Below, piece after piece: positions 49,391-60,204 of a stretch of 64,000 nt of DNA. A program made the translations under genes and the position numbers. Positions within the stretch are counted from its first letter, which is position 1. Every line of letters starts with the position of its first letter. The DNA lies in contig JANVFP010000017.1 of the NCBI GenBank assembly GCA_027919835.1, positions 1,054,001 through 1,118,000 of the forward strand. Direction: 5' to 3'. The stretch comes from Lentinula raphanica. Taxonomy: Eukaryota; Basidiomycota; Agaricomycetes; Agaricales; Omphalotaceae. The notes under the pieces are model-generated. The model ran no database searches, was not told where the DNA came from, and was given only the letters and a program-made list of their open reading frames with translations.

Positions 49391-51409
49391 CGTCTGAGGT
49401 GTGAAATTGGTACAAGATTCGGAATTGGAATGGCGTCTGAAGAAGCAAATTCGTACGAGGACGGAGACGATGAAATTCGATCTGTATTGTCGATGGGATC
49501 AAACAGAAGAGCTGGTTAAGGCAGACGAGAAGAAATTTGCTCTGTGGTTGATTGGATCAAACAGGGCAGCTGGTGGATGCAGCTGAAGAGGATTTTGCAC
49601 TGTGAAGTCGATGGGATCAGGCAGAGATAGTTGTTTGTAGTCGGTTTTCCCTGCTTGGCAAACGCTTCAACCTGACCAGCAATGACAGCTGGGAGTTGAC
49701 CGAGATCGAGAAATTGATTATCGTTCAAAGGCTGTTGTCTTGTATGTCGGCGTCATAGACAACGTTGCAAGAATATTGGGATGATTCTCGCGATAATGGA
49801 TGATAACGGGCGAACGTGGACGTCGGGGAGGTGAATATTCGTATTTCCTCACTCGTTCTCCCTTCCGCTTGGAGATGCGAGGTGAGATGCGAGGTGAGAT
49901 GCGAGGTGAGATGCTGGGAAAACGAGAGGTGATGAGCCAAATCATCACATGTAGTAAACACGTCGATGAAGTAGATGTAGACGACAAGAAGGATCAAAGG
50001 GGATTGGTGAAGACTCGGACAGTCATTGTCTGTGTTCGGGTGCAATCGCGATCAACGAAGAAATCTCAGGCTGAAGAGGAAATTAGAGAGTGGGAGAGCG
50101 GAAGAAAAAAAGACGTACGCAATGCCTCGGAGGCTTATCCTCCTCTCCTCCTCTGATTTCTTGGGACTCGTGTGGGGAATTGGGGTCAAATCAGAAGGAC
50201 GAGAAGTCTCCTGCGTCGTGGATTGTCTGATTTGTTCGGTGGTTGGCCAAATCCTTCACCCACTCCTCTAGCCCTTGGGCTTGAACGCGTGAATATCGAA
50301 GAAAACAGTTTGGTTTATGATGCAGAGTCAGCATCCCTGATAAGGGGGCGAGAACACGTATACGTTAGCTTTTGGTGGGGTGGATAGCAATAGGGTTGGA
50401 GCTCCATGGGGTGCGGATAAGTGTCGAGGGTGAAGGGGTGGAGGGTGAACGGCTCGGGGAGTATTACGCTGATGCGATCAAGCGAGGTAGATTTTGGAAA
50501 CTGGGCGATGAGATTCCGGTGCTTTCATGTGTATTGCGAGGACTGGGCGATGAAATTTCGCGGTAGGTTCAAGCCTTCTATTCATGTAGCAGCACAAGGT
50601 TGGAAAGCAGTCCGACTGGTGCCACCATTTGGGCACACATTCTGGATTGTTGAATGCACAGCCCGAGATCGTCCTCAACCATCCATCACCGACATTCTTG
50701 AAGTGGAGGAGCGGGAGGGGGAGAAAATCCGCCTGCGGTTCTGTCAGGCTGTCCTGGTGTGAACGAGAGGGCCTTTAGTAGAGAAAGCTGACAACGGCAG
50801 ACAAAACCACGCACCTGCTCATCGTTGTGATCATTGAGAGAAGAAAATCGCACGACTCATGTATACAAAATTGAGACGGTTCGCAAATATTTCGAGACAA
50901 GCATGTCGAATACGCCCAACAGGAAGTTCATTGCAGCCAACGAAGCCTTGCCTAAATGAGGGGCTGGGCGTCCGTTGGCTGCAAAGAAAAATGTTGAGAT
51001 CTTGGAACACGTTCCAACCGAGAAGGCGATTAGATTGCCTTAGGAAAGGGAACGTTTAGATGGGAACGTTTAGATGGAAGCAGAGATATGAGTAGGTTTT
51101 ATTTTTGTTGGATTTTGGAGATGACCGCAAAGGTAGTGGTTTCAACCCGGTTTCAACACAAAGACCGTCGGGCCTATTCGGGAAAGTTCGGGAAACGATT
51201 ATATGACGGTTTCACGGTTCAACGTCAACACTTGGCAAGAGCGGTCAGAGTCTCAGAGAGCGGTCCGAGTTAAAAAAAATTCTTTCAACGACGGTCGAGT
51301 AATACACAGATTCAGGATAAGAATACATAAGTTCATGATATTGCGAATATACAATACACCACCATATACATCTTCGAGACGTTCAAGACTATCGATGAGA
51401 TACTCAATT
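49391..51409. repeat. Gene-poor region with small tandem repeats
   Basis: Three imperfect copies of a 57-65 nt unit centred on GATGGGATCAAACAG lie at about 49470-49630. A 12-bp unit (GAGATGCGAGGT) is repeated three and a half times at about 49872-49914. A 15-bp unit (GGGAACGTTTAGATG) occurs twice at about 51045-51080. ORFs at 50026-50271 and 50421-50762 (+) are open but I recognise nothing in them. Confidence 0.5.
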
Positions 51410-52260
51410 TCAGAATTCCATGCCAAAACCGCTATCGCCACTCCCAGACGCAGACGATGGAGTAGGCTGAGTTCCAGATGGTTGGGCGGGGCCGGAAAAC
51501 GGTTGGTTGGGGTCGAAGCCTACAAAATTGTAGACCGGAATTTCGATGTTAGATATCTGTAGGTCTGCTCGATCGACTGGATACAGATGCTCCAAGTAGT
51601 CCGGACGAAAGTATGACACCGAAAGCCCTACGGGAGGCGGCCTGAACGTGGCTTCGTCAACTGGGATTCGAAGTATATGGGCGCGGCCAGCTCGATGAAA
51701 GATGAGCTTTTCGATTGCAGGAGCACTGTCCACGATTCGGAAGAGATCTTTAAACCAAGGATGGCGCCAATGAAGTACCATGATTTTCTTGACACCGTGG
51801 TTCCGGGTAAGTCCTCCAACAGTCATCGGTACCTCCCCATCCTCTTCATCTGACATACCGTCATGCTTCAAGGTGTCCACAACATGCATAACATAATCCC
51901 AGAAAGCTAGACCGTGCGGGTCGTTACGCTCTTGGCAAAGACGAGACATTATCGTTGCTATGTCTGCACGCGTTCGGTATTTCTAGAGAGGATATTAGCT
52001 TACACTGGTAATGATGGGCATAATCAAGATAGCCTACAATATGTCAGATAGTCGTCATGCCTTGTTTCCTGTTCGTTTCGTCATGGTCATTCGCGAGACG
52101 GAGAATGCGATCTTCGTGGCTTTCACCAGGGCGAGGCCGAGATTCCACTTCCCGTCTTAGTACCTTGTTGACACGATCTTTGAAGAGGCCCTCCCAGTTG
52201 AAGCCCTGATCACCATATTGCCCATTCGGTAACGAGGTATAAAGTCGGTTCTTAGTATAA
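51410..52260 (-). pseudogene. 3' part of an agaricomycete hypothetical gene, cut by the LTR element
   Basis: The last exon (51410 to about 51985) reads KYRTRADIATIMSRLCQERN with DPHGLAFWDYVM, VKKIMVLHWRHPWFKDLFRI and a C-terminal Ser/Pro/Gly tail. An upstream exon (about 52080-52255) reads LYTSLPNGQYGDQGFNWEGL and VNKVLRREVESRPRPGE. It stays open up to the LTR boundary at 52267. These blocks belong to a repeated family of unknown function in mushroom genomes. The exact splice between them was not resolved, and the 5' part must lie beyond the retroelement if it survives. Confidence 0.6.
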
Positions 52261-52267
52261 TGCCTTA

Positions 52268-53928
52268 TGACAGGTCACTTAGCACGAACACAGAGTACGA
52301 CTTCACGGATTCGTCAATCAAATTGTATTTATAGCGAGGTGTGGGGCGTTGTCAGAGATTCCGCACTATCTTATATCTCGAGTCGAACGCAGTCTTGTAA
52401 GATCTTTTAGATCAGCAATACTGGTCAGCAGAACGAAGTGACACGGATATACCAGTCGTAAGATCTGGACTAAGGGGTTTGTTTTGAGTGGCTTCCACTC
52501 GGATAAGGGGTTTTAGGCTCGGAAAGCAACGGGGTACCAGACGTTATGGTAGACCAATCGATTCCGCTCCCGGGTGAAGCAGTACTGATCACTATTCTCA
52601 GTAAAACCTCGAAGATCACGCAGATCACCAATCACTACGTGTCAACTTGAACAGAGCCACCAAAACTCTGCACGTTCACTCGGCACAACCTGAGACCAAG
52701 TCCTCTGTATCTCCGGAACGGAGTCTACCTTCAACTAGCAAGTGACAGACACCAAGTCAAACCACTCAAAAGTCGGGCTTATCGCGATGAAGTAACACAC
52801 TTAATCTGCAAGGTCCGGTACGGCTTAGAAGCCTTTACTCCCACGTATGGATGAAAAGGATTACCAGTTCAGAGAGATCTGGGCGCGAAACTTATTTCAT
52901 TTGTGCGGATACAGGTCTTTAAGTACACTACGAAAAGTCCAATACCCGTATTTGTCCTTGATCTAGTAGATCTAGCTATTTCTACGGACGGAGTCCGATA
53001 ATATACACTTACATAGTAAAATATGACTGAAACGATACAAACACGCAAGGAAATAGTAAAGAAAACAGAGAAAAAGATGAAACTTGTCCGTATTCCGTCG
53101 TACTTTCGCCAGATCTAGAAGACCAAGCAAGTTCCGACCATGGTCTGTGCGGCATCCACATGCTAGGGTGCCTAACTCGTCAGAGTGGCGCCTGCCTGTG
53201 TTGCTCAAGTGTTTCCGACGAATTTGCTTCCGCGGAATAGTAGTGGTCTCCCCAAGTTAATGAGATAGACTCGTCACAGTGGTTGATCTCACGGATCAGG
53301 TAGGTCTGGTCCGTAGCTTTCGAACGGTATGCATATAGCCTGGTGTTCTGGAGCGGACAACGAAGATAAATGCTTCAGAAGTGTTTTCCATAGGTTTCCG
53401 CGCGTTTCCGTGAGTGCTGGTCAAAGCTGTACATAGCATACGCTATATCCCAGTTTAGAACGTGAACATATGCGTGTTTCCGCTGCGGGTTTCACCCGTA
53501 CTGCCACGGAAATGCTAGATCATCATGTTTCCGACGGTTTCCGCTACTTTGCGTAGGGTTTCCGTGTGGTAACTCGTCCGGATAGGCTCTCATCGTGTCT
53601 GATCTGCTAGATCAAGTGAAATTTCCGTCATCACAGCCAAGTACCAAACTCAGTTGTGCCGATCCGGCAGATCTTGATACTAAGTCGATATTCCCTTGGT
53701 GTGCTCGTACCAGTAGTCAGCATTCTTGAAGGATCCCCGACCAAGGGTGCGAGCAATAGCTCTAAGTGGATATTCATGGCTGATCCTGCCAAAGGATCTG
53801 TATCCTAGCTTATACTGATACAAGTTTGACTGCTAGTTCGGGCTCACTACAGTCCTTATTGATACTATGCAACGGTCTAAGTTGATCTTTTTGATCATTG
53901 CACGCCTGCGCGGAAAAACCGCGCAACA
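52268..53928 (-). repeat. 3' LTR (1,661 bp) of the retroelement
   Basis: On the plus strand it starts TGACAGGTCACTTAG and ends CCGCGCAACA. It is directly followed by TCTCCCCCAAACTAAAG, which on the minus strand is a polypurine tract (TTTGGGGGAGA) abutting TG. No coding region is present. The segment is rich in TTTCCG hexamers (53190-53640) and GATCT palindromes. The partner LTR is out of view, so the boundaries are provisional. Confidence 0.6.
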
Positions 53929-54384
53929 TCTCCCCCAAACTAAAGATCTGACCGTCCCCGGTCATCGCTATGGGTAGTGTAGGCTCGTATCCCTTGAAAG
54001 GAGTGGTACTGTAGCTGATCCGACAGATCAATCACTTCTCCGCAACATTCTGACTTGATTATACCCGGTGATCTAACAGATCAAGTTGATCCGTTGATCT
54101 TAGCACCCGTACCGACAACTCCGCTGTCTTCCTGTCGAAGACGCTAAGTCCTCGGTTTGTTATCGGCGCTTAATTTCCGAGTGTGATATCATGACGTAAA
54201 TCACGCTTCTAATTCTATCACATCACATACACACTTCCTCGAAACAACTTCTTTTCAACATTTTACATACTATCCCTATGCCTAGGCCTGGGATTAGTAA
54301 GTGCTGACAAAGGTTCAACGGACTTGGAAAAATTTCTAAGTTCGTTTCTTCCTTCCTTCCATCGTTGTCCCCATCCTCGACGCG

Positions 54385-57206
54385 ATGGCTGCATCTTCCC
54401 GTACTGCTGCCACCAAGCCATCGACTACGAAGAAGGCCACTGGAAACCGAGTTTATGGAGTAGCGCCAATCCGTCCTCCGTCGTTTTCACCCGATTTCGA
54501 AGAGCCAGCTTCTGCTACTTCGGTCATGGTTTACAACGCTGTTCGTGCAGTAGGCGACACTCCCTCTGACAGGTCTGCACTTTTTCTCCCAGCTTCAGCT
54601 GAGGAGTGCTCCGTCCTCGTTAATAATTTTCGCCGATACCCCAATTCTGCCCCTCCTGCCTTTCATCTGGCACGTTACACCAGTCCCGAGAGACTCGACT
54701 TTCGCAATGTAATGGCCGCGCTCAGCACTTCCCCGGCGCCGGCCACTTTTTACCCACCACGCTATGTTCGAACTTGTTCGGTTTTCGCAGAGGGTCGCGC
54801 TTCCACCAGTGAGGGTCTCCATCTATACCAAGCGCTGGTGATTTTGCAAAAGGCCTTCGTCAAGATCATCGGAGGTCACCATGCCAAAGCTGAGAATGGT
54901 CGGCGCGTCTTACAATTCACGAACCATCCCAATTTTTCTGAGTGCTTGGTACGTACTCTCTACCGCCGAACCTTCTTTTCCAGCCGCTAACCATTGCCCA
55001 GCGCTATTATCACGAACATTGGCATTATACCAATAATTGCCCTCTATTTGCACCACTGCTTATCGCCCTCGTTTGCGATTTCTGCGAGGAACACTTATCC
55101 CCTGCCGAATACAAGAAGCGTGTTTACGATAGCAAGGCGCGAAAAGGGCTTGGTATGAGCTCCAAGACTCGCGAGCGGGTCAAGGTAGTAGTAGTTCCGG
55201 CCCTGCCCATCTCATTCTTGCTCATTCGTCCACCCTCTAGGCCTGCGTTGAAGACCTTCTCACCCTCAAGACCCTAGCCATTCCCATTCCCTTTGATCCC
55301 AATACACGAGAGGGACAGATCATTGTGACTGTAGCCAGCAAGGGCACCGAGGCTGATCAGATTCGGCAACCCTATACCAACGTTGCTTTTCGGCCAGATC
55401 CAGCCAAACGCGTCCTGACACCCAAGCCTGAACCATCCGACAAACCCTCGAAATCTTCAAAGGCCCTTTCGGCCCCGCCACGCCCTGACACCCCCGAGGA
55501 GGAGGAGGACACGGAATCCGATGGTTCGTCTTTCCACGGCGCCTCTGTACGCCCTTCCCCCGAGCGGTTTCCTGTCCCCAGTTCACCGATTGCCGTGGAC
55601 GAGAATGACGAGGAGGCGAATGATCTATTTTCTCCCTTTCCCGAACCTCCGGTCTTGGGACAACGTCAGAGTATCGCTCGCGCAGCTAAATCGAAGCCGC
55701 TGGTGCCCGAGGTTATCATGAAAGCCCCGGGCCCCGCTCCTAAATGGTCAAGAGTGTCTCCTGTCGAAGACCCCGATCCCGTAAGCCGTCTCCTATGTCT
55801 ATCCTCTATTGTCTTCTCATGCTGTTTCCTCTGTCACCCCTCACTAGCCCTTTCGCGAACCTCCTGCCAAGAAACGTCGCACTGCCGTCAAGGCTCAGAC
55901 CGCTATGCCTGCTTCTCAGGATCCGTCTGGTGCATCTCTCCCCACTCGGATCCAAGAAGGCGAGCCCGATTACTTTGACGACGACGATATTAAAACATCT
56001 GGCCATCAACATTTCCTGACCAATCCCGACTTCAAACCCAAGGCTCCCTTTTCGCAGTTGATTCGCAAGACCATTGCTCAAAACCCTCGAGCCCCCAAAC
56101 TTCCTTTCCTCCGGCGTCCCAAATGGCAGATCTCAGAGGAAATGAAAGACTTCGGCGCCTTTATCAATTCGGCGGATACTTCGTTCTCTTTGCAAGGCCT
56201 TAGCCGGTACAACTATCTCACCTCCAGACCCTTGCAAGCCTCCGCCAGTAACACCCTTCCTTCTCCGGAGGCGTTACTTTCTCCCAACAATTGTTTGACT
56301 TGTCTTAGTCGTGGGATGGTTTGTGAGGGGGGCACCAAGATTGGCGGGCCTTGCGGTCATTGTGACCGTACCCATCGCAATTGTCCCAGCTGTCTTGGCC
56401 TGGATGAACACCGGGACCGCTTTCTAGCCATTCACAACACCGTCCAAGGATACCCAGCAGGTAAGCCTAGTACTCATTTCTTCTAATCTGCTGCTTAACC
56501 GGTCTTAGGGTACTCTGGTTCACTAGACCGTTTCCGCAGCACGCTCGACGAAATGCGCAACGTAGCTTCTTCTTTTGGTACAATCTTCGGGGATGTCCGT
56601 CGTCGCCTCGCGCTCAATTTGCAGGAGATACACTCGAACGGTTTTGACTTCAACGTCGTCCTTTCCAAATGGGTGGAGGACAACCCCAATCATCCCCTCG
56701 ACTACGACCTCCTCACCTGGCTGGCAACCTTCTTCGGTTGGGATTCCGCCTGTAACCTGTCTTCTTACCTGGTTGATCCCACCGATTCGGCTCGCTTGGA
56801 GGAGTTCCTTCGATCTAACGAGCTTCCTACGACCGAGGTTACTGAACCGGGTGCACTGGACCCCATCGTCCCATCCTCCTCGGTTCCTCAGCTTCACCAC
56901 GACTCTCCTGTGTCCCCTGCCAAATCCGCGATCCATGTCCCTGCCTCCCCGCTTACATCACGTCGCCGACCCCTCGCCGCGGTCCCTGACAATTTTAGTC
57001 AGGACCGCAAATTCCACACTCCCCTCCCCGAATCTATCACCGTTGACAATGAGGAGTTGGACGGGGAAGAAGGAACTTCCCGGACCTCGGTAGGGCGGAC
57101 TTTGCTAGCAGAGCATGACGACAGCGACGAAGACGATGACCTGGATGTGGAAATTATCAACGACGACACCTCTGGCCTTTCCAAACCCAAAAAGCCTCGT
57201 AAGTAG
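54385..57206 (+). CDS. Retroelement-borne antisense gene 1: acidic protein with Cys-rich zinc-finger-like motif
   Basis: Exons 54385-54948, 55002-55184, 55241-55780, 55848-56460 and 56509-57206 give 865 residues in a continuous frame. The N-terminal third is globular (SALFLPASAEECSVLVNNFR). The middle is Pro/Asp/Glu-rich and disordered, with a basic PAKKRRTAVK that could be a nuclear signal. A Cys cluster (NCLTCLSRGMVCEGG, then CGHCDRTHRNCPSC) follows at about 650-690. The C-terminus is acidic (DDSDEDDDLDVEIINDD). Mobile elements in agaricomycetes often carry such proteins; function is unknown. Confidence 0.65.
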
Positions 57207-57971
57207 CACATTGAACGGACTCCTAGTATGAGCCTTCTATATTACTTTGAGAATTTTTGCGACCTTTTGTATATATCCACGCTTGCTCGGTCTCTAGTAT
57301 ACACCTAGTAGACCATTTTGTTCTGAATGCATATGCCCATGTGGGCCCTCGTATCTTGTCCTTTTACAGTCTGATCCCATCCTTAAGAGCCTATAAGTCA
57401 CTTAAGATCCTTGAGATATTGTCTAAGTTATCCTTGTGAGTTTAGGGCCCTTGTCCTTGGCTTTTACTTGCTAAACAATATAAGTATCTTTATTGATAAC
57501 TTGTTGTTCTGCACAGTGTCCGCCTCGGTCATTCTATGCCCTGTCTAAGTCTTTTTGCATTATATTTTCCGTCGATTTTTAAGCCGAAGTTACGTTTGAT
57601 CTGCTAGATCATTTTGGTCTGCTAGATCAAACCCATCAATGTTGATTCTTCGGTTATCAAGTTGGTGGTTGCAGCCTCATATGGCATGTTAAATCCATTG
57701 GGCTTTACAAATTGCAAGCTGCGTCGGTTTTAGATCTAAGTCTTTTGCGTTGTACGCATGCTTAAGCTGTCAATGAGCACAGGTCTTTTAGATCTCGTAA
57801 AATTTTCATGAAATTTTCTGAAATTTTCGAAATTCTTGAATTTCGAAATTCTTGAAACACCATGTGTCCCCTCCCCCAAACTAAAGCTCAGCAGTCCCCT
57901 GCTGACCCGAAGCATCAGAAAAGGTATAAAAGCCCTTGATCTAAGAGATCCGACTCCCAACTCAACGAAAA
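57207..57971. other. Intergenic spacer inside the element with GATCT palindromes and a PPT-like motif
   Basis: No gene. Two TCTGCTAGATCA palindromes lie at 57598-57630, and a CTCCCCCAAACTAAAG motif lies at about 57868. The latter is 100 nt before the next gene and matches the motif beside the LTR. Confidence 0.5.
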
Positions 57972-59993
57972 ATGGCTCCCAACTTCGAGTACCACAATCT
58001 CCCTATCTCGCTTGAAGCTGACTTTGCCAACTGGTGCGTCGACGCGGAGTACTGGGCTGCTCGTGTTAGCGATGACAAGAGCCTGGCCTGGCAAGGTGCC
58101 AAGTACAGTTCCAGCAAGGACAAGGTCGAGTTCACCACGTCCAACAAAACGATCTTTCTGAACGATGTCCGTTGCGCATACACTCATCTGGTACGGAAAT
58201 CGTTTGATCTGCTAGATCTAACAAAACTAACCATTTTCCGTTAGCTCATTCGAGTGTCCCGCGACGCTGCGTGTATGAACAAGGAATATCTGCGGGCGTA
58301 CGACAATCTCGCGGAGGAATTACTTTCCGCCGTGAATGCGTACCGCACTATCCGTGACGAGATCCCTAAGCAGTTTCCCAAACTCTCTGAAGAGGGAGGG
58401 AAGAACGCTGAGATCGTCAGTTTCTACATTCAGCTGAACGACCTTCGTCGCAAAAAGCTCCGTGAGGACCAAGGCAGACAGGGATCTCCTGCTGTCAGTA
58501 CTCGCGGACCTAGTGTTCCACCTGCTGATCCTGAAGGACCGTCGAAATCCAAGTCGAAAGGCAAGGAAGTTGCGACTGATCCAGCAGATCCAGCAGTTTC
58601 TGATGCTGACGCCAAGTTCATGGCCGAGGTGGTGCGTTTCCGCAACTGTTTACGAAGATTCATTTACTAAGTAAAGGTCCCAGGATGCTGATCTTGCAGA
58701 ACATGGTCCTTCTCCTCCAAAAGGTCCTCGAGGCGCACTTGCTAACCATTTACGAGGCCGCGGACTTCCCATGCGAGGCCACTTCCGTAGTCCACGCGAG
58801 CAACGCTTTGAAATGCAAGACTCACTGCGTATGGGTGTTCCTGTTCCGCGGTATGACCCTCCGGTAAGTATTGGACCTTGATCTGTTAGATCAGCTGCTA
58901 AATGTTTATCCAGCCTCGTCGTGCTGAACTCGTCATCGATCATATCATTGGTATGGACGAAAGGATCAAGCACGCCAAGGAGGAACGTGAAAAAGGCGAG
59001 AAGGGGAAGAAGACCGCGGAAGCGACTCCTCCTCCTCCTACCAGGCCCTCTACTCGTTCCAAAAGCAAGAAGAAATCCCCTGACGACGAACCGGCTGCTC
59101 TGGCAGATCAGGATGTCTCTGTACGTGGCTGGTCTTGTAGATCAGACAAGTTTATGACTAACCCGTGCCATAGATGGCTGACGAAGTCGAGGATTCTACT
59201 CCTGCGAAGGCTAAGACCAAAACCAAAAAGCGCGACACCGTCGACGACGACGATGACACTCCGAAGTCTTCCAAGACCAAGAGCAAGCGCAAACGTTCCG
59301 AACGCGATGTTGGTCCCGCGGACGGTGATGAGACTGAGCGGGCTCTGTCTCCTCAAGCACATAGTACTGTGCACGCTGTAACCGCGATCTCCCAGCCTCG
59401 TGCTGTTGGTGAAGATCTGATTAAGAGGGTGAAGTATTCGTTGGAACTCGCGGATACTAGTGAGTACCACTTCCATTTTCCGCTTTTTCGTACGGACTTC
59501 TACGGAAACTCGTTGATCTGCTAGATCACGCATTTTCCGTTAGATATTTTCGCTTTGCATAGTCCGGAGTCCTTCCGCAAATCTTCGTCGTTTGCTGATT
59601 ATTGTTACAGGTACCCCCGACGATACAGATCATCGAGATCTCGTGCAACTTCTTCACAACATCGGACTCGCCCACAACCCGGAGGTTGAATCGTACACCG
59701 AAGAGCAGTACAATGCTTTCATCAACTTCCATACGACCCAACTCTTCGACTGTGTTATGAAAGCTCGTTTCTATGCACACCGTGGGGAGGCTAGTCAACG
59801 GATCATCGACAACGCCCGGGCTGCTCGGAAGGCTGGTGAACCTCTGCCCAAAGACGAGGACACCACCATGACTCCTGCCGGCGTTGAAGAGGTGTACGTG
59901 TTTTCCGCACCACCGTCGCTGCCACCCGTAATTAAAATTGCGCAGACAGACTTAGAGGATCCCGAAATGCAAGGGCCACGCTCCGCACCTTAA
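57972..59993 (+). CDS. Retroelement-borne antisense gene 2: Lys-rich protein of unknown function
   Basis: Exons 57972-58190, 58245-58631, 58684-58863, 58914-59120, 59174-59459 and 59611-59993 give 553 residues. The N-terminus (MAPNFEYHNLPISLEADFAN) is followed by a helical domain. Long Lys/Ser/Pro-rich segments (KSKSKGKEVAT, KAKTKTKKRDTVDDDDD) follow. A C-terminal block (DLVQLLHNIGLAHNPEVESY) looks folded. Several introns contain the GATCTGCTAGATC palindrome. Not recognised; may be a structural or nucleic-acid-binding protein of the element. Confidence 0.6.
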
Positions 59994-60204
59994 GCAAGTG
60001 CTTATCGAGGCTGACCATCTAGATCATCGTTCATTCTGCCCTGTCGCCTATTTTTATACCTGTACTTTTGTCAAGTCAAGTATCATTGGTAGTTTTTGAG
60101 GTAATCCAGTGGCAACTAAATTCCTCGAGTGATTATTAAGATAGAATAAGTTGAAACATCGCGGAAACTCCCCCAAACTAACTGATCTGTTGGATCAGGC
60201 ATGT
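59994..60204. other. Convergent spacer between antisense gene 2 and pol, with a PPT-like motif
   Basis: The 211-nt spacer holds ACTCCCCCAAACTAACTG at about 60168, a third copy of the polypurine-tract motif, 37 nt past the pol stop. Confidence 0.5.
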
